A DNA stretch of 64,000 nt from Sphingomonas sp. (GTDB lineage: Bacteria > Pseudomonadota > Alphaproteobacteria > Sphingomonadales > Sphingomonadaceae): the NCBI GenBank assembly GCA_003248865.1, contig QFPK01000002.1:203012-267011 (forward strand). Direction: 5' to 3'. Positions 32,875 through 42,519 of this stretch are shown here, in pieces. Both the position numbers and the translations under genes were made by a program. Below the pieces are notes generated by a model. The model saw only the letters and a list, made by a program, of their open reading frames with translations. It ran no database searches and was not told where the DNA came from. Within the stretch, counting starts at the first letter, position 1. Every line of letters starts with the position of its first letter.

Positions 32875-34453
32875 CGCGGGGCTGTCGGGCTTTGCGGACC
32901 TGCTGGATGGGCTGTCGTTCGCGGGCGGGCGCAACGCGAAGCTGGCGCTGATCGCGCACTGGCTGCGCACCACGCCCGACCCCGACAGAGGGTGGGGGCT
33001 GGCGGCGCTGACGGGCGGGCTGGACCTGCCGGCGGTGAAGCCGGCGCTGATCCGGGCGTTGGTGGAGCAACGGATGGACCCGGAGCTGTTCCGGATGTCG
33101 TATGATTATGTCGGCGATCTGGCGGAGACGGTGTCTCTGTTGTGGGACGGGGCCGGGACCGATCCGCCGGGGCTGGCCGATGTGGTGGGGCGGCTGCGCA
33201 GCCTTGGCCGGGCGGAGGCGGCTGCGGTGCTGTCGGGGCTGTTGGACCGGCTGGATGCGACCGCGCGCTATGCGCTGCTGAAGCTGGCGACGGGCAATCT
33301 GCGGGTGGGGGCGGGCGCGCGATTGGCGCGCCTGGCCTTTGCGCAGGCGTTTGATGTGTCGGCGGACGAGGTGGAGGAGCTGTGGCACGGGATGGAGGCG
33401 CCCTATGCCGAGCTGTTCGCCTGGGGGGAGGGCCGGGGAGACCGGCCGGACCTGTCTGCCCGGCCACTGTTCCGGCCCTTCATGCTGGCGCATCCGCTGG
33501 AGGAGCCCGAGGCGCTGGATGTGGCCGCCTTTGCCGCAGAGTGGAAATGGGACGGCATAAGGGCGATGGCGGTGCGGGTGAACGGAGCGGTCAGGCTCTA
33601 TTCGCGCGACGGCAATGATATTTCCCAGACCTTTCCGGAGATTGCGCGGGCCATGACCGAGGACGCCGTGTTGGACGGTGAGTTGCTGGTGCGCGGGCAG
33701 GGCGGGGTGGGCAGTTTCAACGCCCTGCAGCAGCGATTGGGGCGCAAGACGGTGAGCGCGCGGATGCAGTCGGGCTATCCGGTGTTCCTGCGCTGTTACG
33801 ACCTGCTGTTCGACGGCGCGGAGGATGTGCGGGAGTTGCCGTTGGGCGCGCGGCGGGCGCGGCTGGTGGAGGTGGTGGGGCGGCTCGATCCGCTGCGGTT
33901 CGATGTGTCGCCCGATCTGATGGCGGAGACGCTGGACGATCTGGCGGCGTTGCGGGCGGAACCGCCCGATCCGGCGATCGAGGGGCTGATGCTGAAGCGG
34001 CGCGACAGCCCCTATGTGCCGGGGCGGCGGGCGGGGCTTTGGTACAAGTGGAAACGCCAGCCGCTGACGGCGGATTGCGTGCTGATGTATGCCCAGCGCG
34101 GGCATGGCAAGCGGTCCAGCTTCTATTCGGATTTCACCTTCGGCGCCTGGAGTGCGGACGGCCAGTTGCTGCCGGTGGGGAAGGCCTATTTCGGCTTCAC
34201 GGACGCCGAGCTGAAATGGCTGGACCAGTGGGTGCGCACCCACACGCTGAACCGCTTCGGACCGGTGCGGGAGGTGGAAAAGGCGCTGGTGCTGGAAGTG
34301 GCGTTCGATTCCATCGGGGCTTCCGGTCGCCACAAATCGGGGCTGGCCATGCGCTTCCCGCGGATCGCCCGCATCCGCACCGACAAGCCGGCGGCTGAGG
34401 CGGACACGATTGCGGCGTTGCGGGCGCTTGCAGGGCTGCCTGCGGCTGGCTAG
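32867..34453 (+). CDS. ATP-dependent DNA ligase, cisplatin-damage-response type
   Basis: The 528-residue protein has the N-terminal ligase domain, an adenylation domain with motif I EWKWDGIRA (nucleophile Lys near 227), further motifs LDGELLV and GLMLKRRDSPY, and an OB-fold domain from WYKWKRQP on. It matches the Lig family encoded beside the MBL exonuclease. ATG 32867 is preferred over ATG 32861 because GAGG lies 6 nt upstream. The usual further partners (DEXH helicase and phosphoesterase) are not encoded downstream here. Confidence 0.92.
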   Translation: MTSAGLSGFADLLDGLSFAGGRNAKLALIAHWLRTTPDPDRGWGLAALTGGLDLPAVKPALIRALVEQRMDPELFRMSYDYVGDLAETVSLLWDGAGTDPPGLADVVGRLRSLGRAEAAAVLSGLLDRLDATARYALLKLATGNLRVGAGARLARLAFAQAFDVSADEVEELWHGMEAPYAELFAWGEGRGDRPDLSARPLFRPFMLAHPLEEPEALDVAAFAAEWKWDGIRAMAVRVNGAVRLYSRDGNDISQTFPEIARAMTEDAVLDGELLVRGQGGVGSFNALQQRLGRKTVSARMQSGYPVFLRCYDLLFDGAEDVRELPLGARRARLVEVVGRLDPLRFDVSPDLMAETLDDLAALRAEPPDPAIEGLMLKRRDSPYVPGRRAGLWYKWKRQPLTADCVLMYAQRGHGKRSSFYSDFTFGAWSADGQLLPVGKAYFGFTDAELKWLDQWVRTHTLNRFGPVREVEKALVLEVAFDSIGASGRHKSGLAMRFPRIARIRTDKPAAEADTIAALRALAGLPAAG

Positions 34454-34491
34454 CCTGAACGCATGTGTGCGTGGGAGTTGGGGCGGTGGGG

Positions 34492-35979
34492 ATGCGCTTT
34501 CTGCTAGGGCTGATTTGGCTGGTGACGGCCGGCGTGGCGCAGGCCGGCTGGCTGGTGGCGGAGACGGAGCATTTCCGCATTCACAGCACGATGAATGAGG
34601 CCCGGTTGCGCCGGGAAGCGGCCGTGCTGGAGGATTATCACAAGCTGCTGGAGGTGATGACGGCGTTCGAGACCCCGCCGGAAACACCGCGACTCAACAT
34701 TTATCTGGTGGATAATCCAAAGCAGCTGGCAGTGGTGTGGCCGAATGTGGCGCCGCAGACGGCTGGCTTCTACACGGCTTCTACGGGCGGGATTGTCGCG
34801 CTGGCGATGGAGCCCGATCTGGAAAGTGACTGGTCTGGCGGACGAGACACGCTGTTGCATGAATATGCCCATCATTTCATGATGCTGGGCAGCAGTTCCG
34901 CCGTGCCCGGCTGGTATCGGGAAGGGTTTGCCGAATATGCGATGACGGCCTCGTTCCGGCCGGATCGCATTGAATATGGTGGGGCCAATCCGGGCCGATA
35001 CTATCAGCTGATGAATAGTGGCTGGGAGCCGCTGGAAAAGATCCTGCGCGGCGCGCGCGACATGGATACCGGAAAATTCTATGCCCAGAGCTGGTTGCTG
35101 ACCCATTATCTGAACCGCGCCGAAGGCATGCAGGCCAAACGCAACGCCTATTTGAGAAAAGTGGCCGCTGGAGGCGATCCGGTGGAGGCCTTCAGGACCG
35201 AGATCGATCCCGATCTGGACAAGTTTCAGTCCGGGCTGCGGCGCTACATCAACGGGACGTCGGCCACGATGTCGCGGTTGAAGCGCGTGCCGCCGGAGCC
35301 GGCTTCCGTGACGATCACTGCCTTGCCCAAGGCGGCGGACATGGCGCTGCTGCCGCTGGTGGCGATCCAGCTGCCGCAAAAGGCGGAGGATGACGCGCGC
35401 AATCTGGCGCGCATCCGCGAGGCGGCCGCGCGTGATCCCGACAATGTGTGGGTGAAGCGAGCGCTGGCGATCGGTGAAGCGGCTGGTGGGGACAAGACTC
35501 TGGCGGCGCAACTGCTGGATGCCCTGATCATGGAAAACAGGCAGGATGCGGAATTGCTGCGCTGGCGCGCCTCCCTGTATCGGGCGGACAGGGCGGGGGC
35601 GTCTGCGGCGGATGTGGATGCGGCGCGAAGGCTGCTGGTGCGGGCCTGGAAGGCGGCGCCGAACGACTGGCAGGTGCTGTGGGCCTATGCCAACACTTTC
35701 CGATCTGGCGAGAGGCTGAGCGAAAGTGTGCTGGACGTGCTGTGGAAGGCATCCGAACTGGCGCCGCAGGTGGATGCACTGGCGATGAAGACCGGCGTGG
35801 AAATGGCGCGGGCCGGTCATTATGATCATGCCGAGGCGCTGATCGCCCCGGTGGTGAACGATCCGCATGGCGGCGGCGCGCTGATGCTTGAACGCAATCT
35901 GCTGACAGCACTACGATCCCGCGACAAGGCGTCTGTGGACGCGGCCCTGATGGGCATGTCATTCGGACAGCAACAATAG
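34492..35979 (+). CDS. Exported gluzincin-like protein with TPR-type tail, paralogue 1
   Basis: The 495-residue protein has a signal peptide (about 1-19, VAQA-G). An N-terminal domain (about 20-240) contains the zinc-peptidase signature LLHEYAHHFM with a downstream EGFAEYAM that could give the third ligand, as in DUF1570/M1-like gluzincins. The C-terminal half is helical and repeat-like (TPR-like, LVRAWKAAPNDWQVLWAYANTF). It is followed 96 bp later by a close paralogue. Function is unknown; a periplasmic protease or a peptidase-derived scaffold is plausible. Confidence 0.75.
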   Translation: MRFLLGLIWLVTAGVAQAGWLVAETEHFRIHSTMNEARLRREAAVLEDYHKLLEVMTAFETPPETPRLNIYLVDNPKQLAVVWPNVAPQTAGFYTASTGGIVALAMEPDLESDWSGGRDTLLHEYAHHFMMLGSSSAVPGWYREGFAEYAMTASFRPDRIEYGGANPGRYYQLMNSGWEPLEKILRGARDMDTGKFYAQSWLLTHYLNRAEGMQAKRNAYLRKVAAGGDPVEAFRTEIDPDLDKFQSGLRRYINGTSATMSRLKRVPPEPASVTITALPKAADMALLPLVAIQLPQKAEDDARNLARIREAAARDPDNVWVKRALAIGEAAGGDKTLAAQLLDALIMENRQDAELLRWRASLYRADRAGASAADVDAARRLLVRAWKAAPNDWQVLWAYANTFRSGERLSESVLDVLWKASELAPQVDALAMKTGVEMARAGHYDHAEALIAPVVNDPHGGGALMLERNLLTALRSRDKASVDAALMGMSFGQQQ

Positions 35980-36075
35980 CGTCACACTGGTTCACAGTTG
36001 GGACAGCCATTTTGCCTTTCGTGCCGGGGCGAGGTTGGTTACTTTCGATTCACCACGGCGCGACAAAGGGTTTTC

Positions 36076-37590
36076 GTGCGTTTTCTTCTGGCTATTCTGC
36101 TTCTGCTGTTCCCCACCCCGCTGCTTGCCCAGTGGAAGCAGGCCGAGACGGAGCGCTTCCGGGTGTATGCGGACATGCCCGAACGGCAGCTGGAGCAGCG
36201 TGCGCGACTGCTGGAGGATTTCCACGCCCTGCTGGTGCGAGCGACCGGGCGTAACCTGCCGGACGGCGCACCCCGGCTTGATGTGTTCCTGTTACAGGAC
36301 ATCGCCGACGCAACCCCTTGGCGCGCGGTTGATCCGCGCGTATCGGGTTTCTATCGCGCGGGCGCCGGCCGCATTTCGGCCTTTGCTCTTGAAGCGGTGC
36401 CCGGCAGCCGAACCCCCGGCCTCGCCCAGACGCTGCTGCTGCACGAATATGCCCATCACTTCCTGCTGGGGGCCAGCCGCAATGCCTATCCGGCCTGGTA
36501 TGTGGAAGGCTTCGCGGAATATTACTCTACCGCCCGGTTCGGGACCGAGCGCATCGAATATGGGCTGCCGAGCCCCGTCCGTTCTGCCACGCTGGCGCGC
36601 ACGGCCTGGATTCCGCTGGAGCGGCTGCTGGCGCGCGATCCTTCCCTGTTGCGGGGGGATGAATCCGCGATCTTCTATGCCCAGAGTTGGTTGTTGACCC
36701 ATTATCTGTTTCGCGCACCCGGTATGCGCGACAGGCTGAGCGCCTATCTGAAAGCCTATTCAGGGGGTGCGGACCCGGTGGAAGCCTTTCGTGAGCATAT
36801 CGATCCGGATTTCCGCGGCTTCGAGGCGAAGCTGAGGCGTTATGGGGTGCGTGAGGCAACCTATTCACGCTTCAACCGGATCGAGGCGCCTGCTACCTCT
36901 GTCAGACTGTCCACGCTTCCGACGGCTGCTTCCGTCCTGCTGCTGCCAATGACGGCGCTGGAATATGGTGTGCCCTTCGACAAGCGTGAGGCGGCACTGG
37001 CCGACATCCGCGAACGGGCCGCGCGCTACCCGGACGAACCATTGTCGCAGCGCGCGCTGGCGCTGGGTGAACTGCAGCTGGGCTCCCCCATCGTGGCTGC
37101 GGAGTTGCTGGACCAGCAGCTGTCCCGAAGCCCGGATGATGCGGACCTGCTGCGCTGGCGAGCACAGGCCGCGCGCATGATCGTGCAGAAAAACGGTTTC
37201 GAGACTGCTCGCGGCTATCTTTTGCGGGCGATGGAGGCTGACCCACAGGATTGGCGGACGCTGATCGCCTATTCAAGATTGTATCGGAGCACCAGCCAAC
37301 CCATGCCGGACTCTGCGCTGGACGCCCTGTTACGCGCCTATAATCTGGCGCCCCAGGTGACGGATGTGGTGCTGGATACAGCGCTTGCGCTTTCCAACGC
37401 CGGGCGTACCGGGGAAGCGGCCCGGGTGCTGGAGCCGCTGGCCTGGGCGCCGCACGGCGGCCCCGCAGCCGAATTGGCGCAGCGGATGCTTGCGAAGGCC
37501 CGGGCGGGGGATGTGCCGGGCGTGCAGGGACAGGTCGAGGATTTGCGCCGGCAGCAGATTGTGACTGGATCCGTAGGGCGGGGGCGTTAG
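36076..37590 (+). CDS. Exported gluzincin-like protein with TPR-type tail, paralogue 2
   Basis: The 504-residue protein starts at GTG 36076, giving MRFLL, which aligns with the start of paralogue 1. It has a signal peptide (about 1-19, PLLAQ), the zinc motif LLHEYAHHFL, EGFAEYYS and YAQSWLLTHYLFR in the same order and spacing as its neighbour, and a TPR-like tail (LLRAMEADPQDWRTLIAYSRLY). The two proteins diverge elsewhere, which points to an old duplication. Its 3' end overlaps the convergent tesB by 4 bp. Confidence 0.75.
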   Translation: MRFLLAILLLLFPTPLLAQWKQAETERFRVYADMPERQLEQRARLLEDFHALLVRATGRNLPDGAPRLDVFLLQDIADATPWRAVDPRVSGFYRAGAGRISAFALEAVPGSRTPGLAQTLLLHEYAHHFLLGASRNAYPAWYVEGFAEYYSTARFGTERIEYGLPSPVRSATLARTAWIPLERLLARDPSLLRGDESAIFYAQSWLLTHYLFRAPGMRDRLSAYLKAYSGGADPVEAFREHIDPDFRGFEAKLRRYGVREATYSRFNRIEAPATSVRLSTLPTAASVLLLPMTALEYGVPFDKREAALADIRERAARYPDEPLSQRALALGELQLGSPIVAAELLDQQLSRSPDDADLLRWRAQAARMIVQKNGFETARGYLLRAMEADPQDWRTLIAYSRLYRSTSQPMPDSALDALLRAYNLAPQVTDVVLDTALALSNAGRTGEAARVLEPLAWAPHGGPAAELAQRMLAKARAGDVPGVQGQVEDLRRQQIVTGSVGRGR

Positions 37591-38450
37591 CCCCGGTAGC
37601 GGATCAGCCCTTCCTGCACGACCGTAGCGACCAGCAGGCCATCCTGCCGGAAGATCTTGCCGATGTTCAGGCCGCGTCCGCCGGAGGCCGCCGGGCTGGC
37701 CTGATCGTAGAGGTGCCAGGCGGAAGGATCTGGTTGGTTGTGGAACCAGATGGCATGATCGAGGCTGGCGGACTGCAGTTTCGGGTCACTCCATGCGGTT
37801 GCGTGCGGCAGCAGGCATGTGTCCAGCAGAGTCATGTCTGTCGCGTAGACGAACACTGCCGTGCGCAGCGCCTGATCAGCGGCCAGATCGCCGTCGGCGC
37901 GGAACCAGTTCCGGGAGAGGGGCGGTGCCGCAGCGCTGGAGAAGGGGTTGCGCTGCTCGACCGAGCGGAATTCAAACGGCCTGTCCCGTTCATTGAAGAG
38001 GGTACGCCATGGTTCGGGGACGCTGTCGGCGGCGCGTGCGTGCAGTTGGGCCTCGTTCAGCAGTCCGTCTGGCCCTGTCGTCTGCGGCATTCGATCTTGG
38101 TGCGCAAAGCCAGCCTCTGCCAGTTGGAAGCTGGCTGCCAGAGTGAAGATCGCGCGGCCGTGCTGGATGGCGGTGACGCGGCGGGTGGTGAAGCTGGCGC
38201 CGTCGCGCTCGCGATCCACCTTGTAGAGGATGGGGATGCGCGGTTCGCCGGGGCGGATGAAATAGCTGTGCAGCGAATGCACGGGGCGGTCTTCCGGCAC
38301 GGTGCGCTGTGCGGCGGCGAGCGCCTGCGCCACCACCTGCCCGCCATAGACGCGCATCCAGCCGGCGTCGGTGTTGGCGCCGCGATAGAGATCGACTTCG
38401 ATTTCCTCGACATCGAGAAGGGTGACGAGGCGGGAGAGAGGCGTGGACAT
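37587..38450 (-). CDS. tesB: Acyl-CoA thioesterase II
   Basis: The 287-residue protein has the double hot-dog TesB architecture. Motifs include RVYGGQVVAQALAAA (about 34-48), SLHSYFIRPG near 60, and in the second domain LDHAIWFHNQPDPSAWHLYDQ, with the catalytic Asp-Thr/Gln type residues expected for the family. It hydrolyses medium- to long-chain acyl-CoA. The start at 38450 matches family starts. Confidence 0.93.
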   Translation of the reverse strand: MSTPLSRLVTLLDVEEIEVDLYRGANTDAGWMRVYGGQVVAQALAAAQRTVPEDRPVHSLHSYFIRPGEPRIPILYKVDRERDGASFTTRRVTAIQHGRAIFTLAASFQLAEAGFAHQDRMPQTTGPDGLLNEAQLHARAADSVPEPWRTLFNERDRPFEFRSVEQRNPFSSAAAPPLSRNWFRADGDLAADQALRTAVFVYATDMTLLDTCLLPHATAWSDPKLQSASLDHAIWFHNQPDPSAWHLYDQASPAASGGRGLNIGKIFRQDGLLVATVVQEGLIRYRG

Positions 38451-38544
38451 GGTGCCTGCGGTTAGGGGGGGCTGGGCGTGCTTGCAAGCTGCGGGTTTCG
38501 GCGGAGGGTTGCAAGTCGCCGCCCCCGGCGGCAGGCAGTAGGCC

Positions 38545-39429
38545 ATGCGGAGCCTGCTGATTGCCCTGTTGCTCGCCGCGCCCGTGGTGGTGTTGCCGGC
38601 TGCGCCAGCGGTGGCGGAACCGGTGGACCGGCCGGTCGTGTTGCCCGATGGGCGCGTGCTGAACCTTTACTGTCAGGGGAAATCCGGCCCGGTGCCCGGG
38701 CCTGTTGTTGTGCTGGACAGCGGCTGGGCGGCGGACAGCCGGGCCTGGCGGCGCGTGCTGGCCCTGTTGCCGGACACGGTACGGGCCTGTGCGGTGGACA
38801 GGGCGGGGCAGGGGAAGAGCAGCGCCGGGCCGATGCCGCGCGACGGCGCGGCCGTGGCGACGGACCTGCATGCGGCGCTGACGGCAGCAAAGTTGCCGGG
38901 GCCGTGGCTGCTGGTAGGGCACTCGCTGGGCGGGCTGAACATGCGGCATTTCGCGCGGCTGTATCCGGCAGAGGTGGCCGGGCTGCTGCTGGTGGACCCG
39001 ACAAGCCCGACGGTGCCGGGGGCCTTTGCGCCGTTGCTGGCGCGGTCGCGCGGGTGTGTGGAGGCCCTGAAGACAGAGCTGAAGGCGGATGCCGGGGTGC
39101 CGGTGTCGGCGGTGTGCCGGGCTGACGACAGGGCGGCCGCACTGGAGCGCTGGGAGGCGCGGCTGTCGGAGATCGAATCCGCCGGCGGATCGACTTCTGC
39201 GGGGCTGGCGGATCAGGGGACGGGCAGCCTGACGGCGCCGCTGATCGTGCTGCGGCCCGGCCCGGCGGACCGCGCCGTGGAGGGGTTTTCCGACCCGCTG
39301 GCGGCGCTGTCGGCAAAGGGCGAGGCCCGGCTGGTGCCGGGAAGCGGCCATATGATCATGATCGATCGGCCGGAGGCTGTTGCCGGGGCGATCATGGAAC
39401 TTGTTGCGATGATCGGGAACTTGCCCTGA
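38545..39429 (+). CDS. Exported alpha/beta hydrolase
   Basis: The 294-residue protein has a signal peptide (about 1-24, PAVAE). The hydrolase core has VVLDSGWAADS in place of the usual HG oxyanion motif, the nucleophile elbow GHSLGG (about 130-135), LLLVDPTSP and a C-terminal catalytic His in GSGHMIMIDRPEAV. It is likely a periplasmic esterase; the substrate is unknown. It is divergent from tesB. Confidence 0.85.
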   Translation: MRSLLIALLLAAPVVVLPAAPAVAEPVDRPVVLPDGRVLNLYCQGKSGPVPGPVVVLDSGWAADSRAWRRVLALLPDTVRACAVDRAGQGKSSAGPMPRDGAAVATDLHAALTAAKLPGPWLLVGHSLGGLNMRHFARLYPAEVAGLLLVDPTSPTVPGAFAPLLARSRGCVEALKTELKADAGVPVSAVCRADDRAAALERWEARLSEIESAGGSTSAGLADQGTGSLTAPLIVLRPGPADRAVEGFSDPLAALSAKGEARLVPGSGHMIMIDRPEAVAGAIMELVAMIGNLP

Positions 39430-39487
39430 TTTGTTCTTCCGAAACAAGCAAAGACATGATAGCGAACCAGTATAACAAGAAAATCAG

Positions 39488-40072
39488 GTGGTCGTTGTGA
39501 ATGTTGCAGAGCGTGATGACATCAGGCGGGCTGATCTGACCCGGATCAGGGAGCAGCGGCAAGCCCGGCGCAGGCAGGCCATTTCTCTGGGTGTTGGGAC
39601 TTTCGTGGTCCTTATGGGGCTGAAACTGGCGCCTTTGATCCTGTTTGTTCCAGCCGCCGTTAAGATGACGGCCGCGGCGGAAAGCGGCGGGCTGAGTTTT
39701 CCGGGGGTCGCAATTGCGGCCTATGTGGCGGGCGGCAAGGCGCCGCCGGGCGGGATTCCCTATACTGTCGAGGATCAGTCCGGCGACGGGCAGCACCGCG
39801 TGGTTCGCTTTCGGAAGGCGGACGGCGGCGACCTGATCGCGGAACTGTATCTGCCCCCCAAACAGAGGGGGACCGTGCGGCTTCGGGCGGGCTCCTATCA
39901 GGTGAATATCGCGCAGGGGCGGCGGTGGCACGGGCCTGACGTTCACTTCGGCAGGGCCGGGCATGTCTATGATTACGGCCAGCATGAAATCGGCGGAAAC
40001 GTGGCCGGCTTCAACATCGGCCCGGCGTCGGTGACGGGCACGGCGCACGAAATCCCGGACTCCAGATTCTAG
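39488..40072 (+). CDS. Hypothetical membrane protein
   Basis: The 194-residue ORF uses a GTG start at 39488; a second GTG at 39497 is possible. It has a short Arg-rich cytoplasmic N-terminus, one transmembrane segment (about 33-58, ISLGVGTFVVLMGLKLAPLILFV) and a periplasmic beta-rich part (HRVVRFRKADGGDLIAELYLPP). No family is recognised. The opposite strand is also open here, but the plus frame has the more protein-like pattern. Confidence 0.5.
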   Translation: MVVVNVAERDDIRRADLTRIREQRQARRRQAISLGVGTFVVLMGLKLAPLILFVPAAVKMTAAAESGGLSFPGVAIAAYVAGGKAPPGGIPYTVEDQSGDGQHRVVRFRKADGGDLIAELYLPPKQRGTVRLRAGSYQVNIAQGRRWHGPDVHFGRAGHVYDYGQHEIGGNVAGFNIGPASVTGTAHEIPDSRF

Positions 40073-40111
40073 CCCCCCGTTCGGCTGAACCGGGGGCGTC
40101 ACCGAGCCTTG

Positions 40112-41401
40112 TCAGTCCCGGAAGGGGTCGCGCACCAGGATGGTGTCCTCCCGCTCGGGGCTGGTGCTGACGAGGGCCACCGGGCAGTCGATCAGTTCCT
40201 CGATGCGGCGGATATATTTGATCGCGGCGGCCGGAAGGTCGGCCCAGCTGCGGGCGCCCTGCGTGCTTTCCTGCCAGCCCTCGAACCGCTCGTAGACCGG
40301 CTTGGCGGCGGCCTGTTCGGCGGCGCTGGAGGGAAGGTGATCGAGCGTGCGGCCGTTCACTTCATAGGCGGTGCAGACCAGCAGTTCCTCGAAACCGTCC
40401 AGCACGTCGAGCTTGGTGAGGGCGATGCCGTCCACGCCGGACAGCGCGATGGACTGCTTCACCAGTGCTGCGTCGAACCAGCCGCAGCGGCGCTTGCGCC
40501 CGGTGACGGTGCCGAATTCGCGGCCGCGCTCGCCCAGCCGTTCCCCGGTGGCGTCGGTGAGTTCGGTGGGGAAGGGGCCGGAGCCGACGCGGGTGGTGTA
40601 GGCCTTCACGATGCCCAGCACATAGTTGATGGCGCCGGGGCCCATGCCCGATCCGGCCGCCGCCTGCCCCGCCACCACGTTCGACGAGGTGACGAAGGGG
40701 TAGGTGCCATGATCGACATCCAGCAGCACGCCCTGTGCGCCTTCGAACAGGATGCGTGCGCGCTGGCGCCGCTTGGCCGCCAGCGTGACCCACACCGGGG
40801 CGGCATAGGGCAGGATTTCGGGCGCGATCTCGCGCAGTTCGGCCAGCAGGGCTTCGCGCTCGATCGGTTCCACGCCGAAACCGGCACGCAGCGCATTGTG
40901 GTGCGCCAGCAGCCGGTCGATCTGCGGGGCGGCGGTGTCGAGATCGGCGAGGTCGCAGACGCGCAGCGCCCGGCGGCCGACCTTGTCTTCATAGGCCGGG
41001 CCGATGCCGCGCCGCGTGGTGCCGATCTTGCCGGCGCCGCTGGCGTCTTCGCGGAGCGCGTCGAGGTCGCGGTGGAAGGGGAGGATCAGCGGGCAGTTAT
41101 CCGCCACCATCAGCTTTTCCGGCGTGATCTGCACGCCCTGCGCGCGCAGGCGGCCGATTTCGTCGCGCAGCGCCCAAGGGTCCAGCACGACCCCGTTGCC
41201 GATCAGCGACAGCGTGCCGCGCACGATACCGGATGGCAGCAGCGAGAGTTTATAGACCTGGTTGCCGACGACCAGCGTGTGGCCGGCATTGTGCCCGCCC
41301 TGGAACCGCACCACGACATCGGCCCGCGCCGACAGCCAGTCGACGATCTTGCCCTTCCCCTCGTCGCCCCATTGGGCGCCGATCACGACCACATTCGCCA
41401 A
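40112..41401 (-). CDS. purA: Adenylosuccinate synthetase
   Basis: The 429-residue enzyme condenses IMP with aspartate using GTP, the first step to AMP. It begins VVVIGAQWGDEGKGKIVDWLS with the GTP-binding loop and catalytic Asp, and contains GHT near 40, TRRGIGPAYEDKVGRRALR (about 128-146) and the GKPVT-equivalent region near TGRKRRCGWFDA. It is the last gene of a leftward serC-serA-hisZ-purA run. Confidence 0.97.
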   Translation of the reverse strand: MANVVVIGAQWGDEGKGKIVDWLSARADVVVRFQGGHNAGHTLVVGNQVYKLSLLPSGIVRGTLSLIGNGVVLDPWALRDEIGRLRAQGVQITPEKLMVADNCPLILPFHRDLDALREDASGAGKIGTTRRGIGPAYEDKVGRRALRVCDLADLDTAAPQIDRLLAHHNALRAGFGVEPIEREALLAELREIAPEILPYAAPVWVTLAAKRRQRARILFEGAQGVLLDVDHGTYPFVTSSNVVAGQAAAGSGMGPGAINYVLGIVKAYTTRVGSGPFPTELTDATGERLGERGREFGTVTGRKRRCGWFDAALVKQSIALSGVDGIALTKLDVLDGFEELLVCTAYEVNGRTLDHLPSSAAEQAAAKPVYERFEGWQESTQGARSWADLPAAAIKYIRRIEELIDCPVALVSTSPEREDTILVRDPFRD

Positions 41402-41418
41402 GATATGTTCCTTTCCTG

Positions 41419-42519
41419 TCAGCCCTTAGCGACAGGGCGCTCCCCATTCCAGACATGGCTGCAGCCTTCGTCCGAATCCGTGGCCGAAAGCGCCTGCACC
41501 GTGGCCCAGCCTTCGCGCCGCAGTTGTGCGGCGGCGGCGTGCACCGTGCCTTCGGGCAGGAAGATACGGCGGCGGGCCGACGCGCCCAGCCCTGCATCCA
41601 CCAGCATGTCGACATAGAGCGAGACGCCGGCGGCCCGTTCCTCGGTGCCGTCCGGGTGGCGCACACGATAGGCGCCGCCACGCCCGATCTCGGCGCGAAG
41701 CGGCTGGCCGTTCACATGGCCGAACAGGGAGAAGGCGCACCAGCTGTGATATTCGAAGCCGTGGCGTTCGGTGGGATCGATGGTGACGCGCACGCCGGGC
41801 AACAGCGCGGCGAGAGCCGTGAGCCGGGCAGAGAGGTCCGGCGCGAGTTTCGCCAGCAGCGGCAGGGCGTCGGCCGCTTCGCCCGCTGCTTCCAGCAGGG
41901 CGCGATAGGGCGCGCGTTCGCGGGTTTCCAGCAGGCCCCAGTCCTTGCCGTCCAGCGCGGCAAGCAGGCCGGGAAGGTCCGCGACGGGCCAGGGGCCGGC
42001 CGCCAGATCCGCCACCAGATCGGGCGTGGTGAGATCGACCGAAAGGCCGGTGACGCCTGCTGCCGTCAGCGATTCGACGGCCGTGGTGATCAGTTCGGCG
42101 AGAGCGGGCACGTCGTCGGTGCCGATCAGCTCGGCGCCGGCCTGCGTGAGTTCGCGTTCCGGTGAAAGCTGCCCGGCACGCCCGCGTAGTACCGGCCCGG
42201 CATAGGCGAGGCGCAGCGGACGCGGTGCGGCGGCGAGGCGCGTGGCGGCGATGCGGGCGATCTGGCCGGTGATGTCGGGCCGAAGCGCCAGGCCTTCGCC
42301 GGTGGTCGGATCGGTGGTGCGGAACAGCACGCCTTCCAGCGGCTTGCCCAGCCAGCTGGCGAGGCCCGCCTCATGCTCGACCAGCGGCGGGGAGACGCGC
42401 TCGTAACCGCGGGCCGAGAAGCCGTCGACGAGGATGCGGGTGACAGAAGATGCAGCTTCCGCGGCCGGCGGAAGCCGGTCGCGGAAGCCTGAGGGCAGTA
42501 GGGCAGTGCGCTCGCTCAC
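41419..42519 (-). CDS. hisZ: ATP phosphoribosyltransferase regulatory subunit
   Basis: The 366-residue protein is a catalytically inactive HisRS paralogue that partners a short HisG in histidine biosynthesis. It begins LLPSGFRDRLPPAAEAAS and has class II synthetase-like motifs (VSPPLVEHEAGLAS, LFRTTDPTTGEGLALRPDIT) with the truncated C-terminus usual for HisZ. The start overlaps the serA stop (ATGA). No hisG is present in the window. Confidence 0.93.
   Translation of the reverse strand: MSERTALLPSGFRDRLPPAAEAASSVTRILVDGFSARGYERVSPPLVEHEAGLASWLGKPLEGVLFRTTDPTTGEGLALRPDITGQIARIAATRLAAAPRPLRLAYAGPVLRGRAGQLSPERELTQAGAELIGTDDVPALAELITTAVESLTAAGVTGLSVDLTTPDLVADLAAGPWPVADLPGLLAALDGKDWGLLETRERAPYRALLEAAGEAADALPLLAKLAPDLSARLTALAALLPGVRVTIDPTERHGFEYHSWCAFSLFGHVNGQPLRAEIGRGGAYRVRHPDGTEERAAGVSLYVDMLVDAGLGASARRRIFLPEGTVHAAAAQLRREGWATVQALSATDSDEGCSHVWNGERPVAKG

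Noticed and set aside
39392..40102. Minus-strand frame of 236 codons opposite the hypothetical gene at 39488
   Set aside because: The plus frame has a transmembrane segment and protein-like composition; the minus frame has neither a domain nor a ribosome-binding site.
40073..40111. Imperfect hairpin between the hypothetical gene and purA as a shared terminator
   Set aside because: The stem has a mismatch and there is no U-run in either direction.
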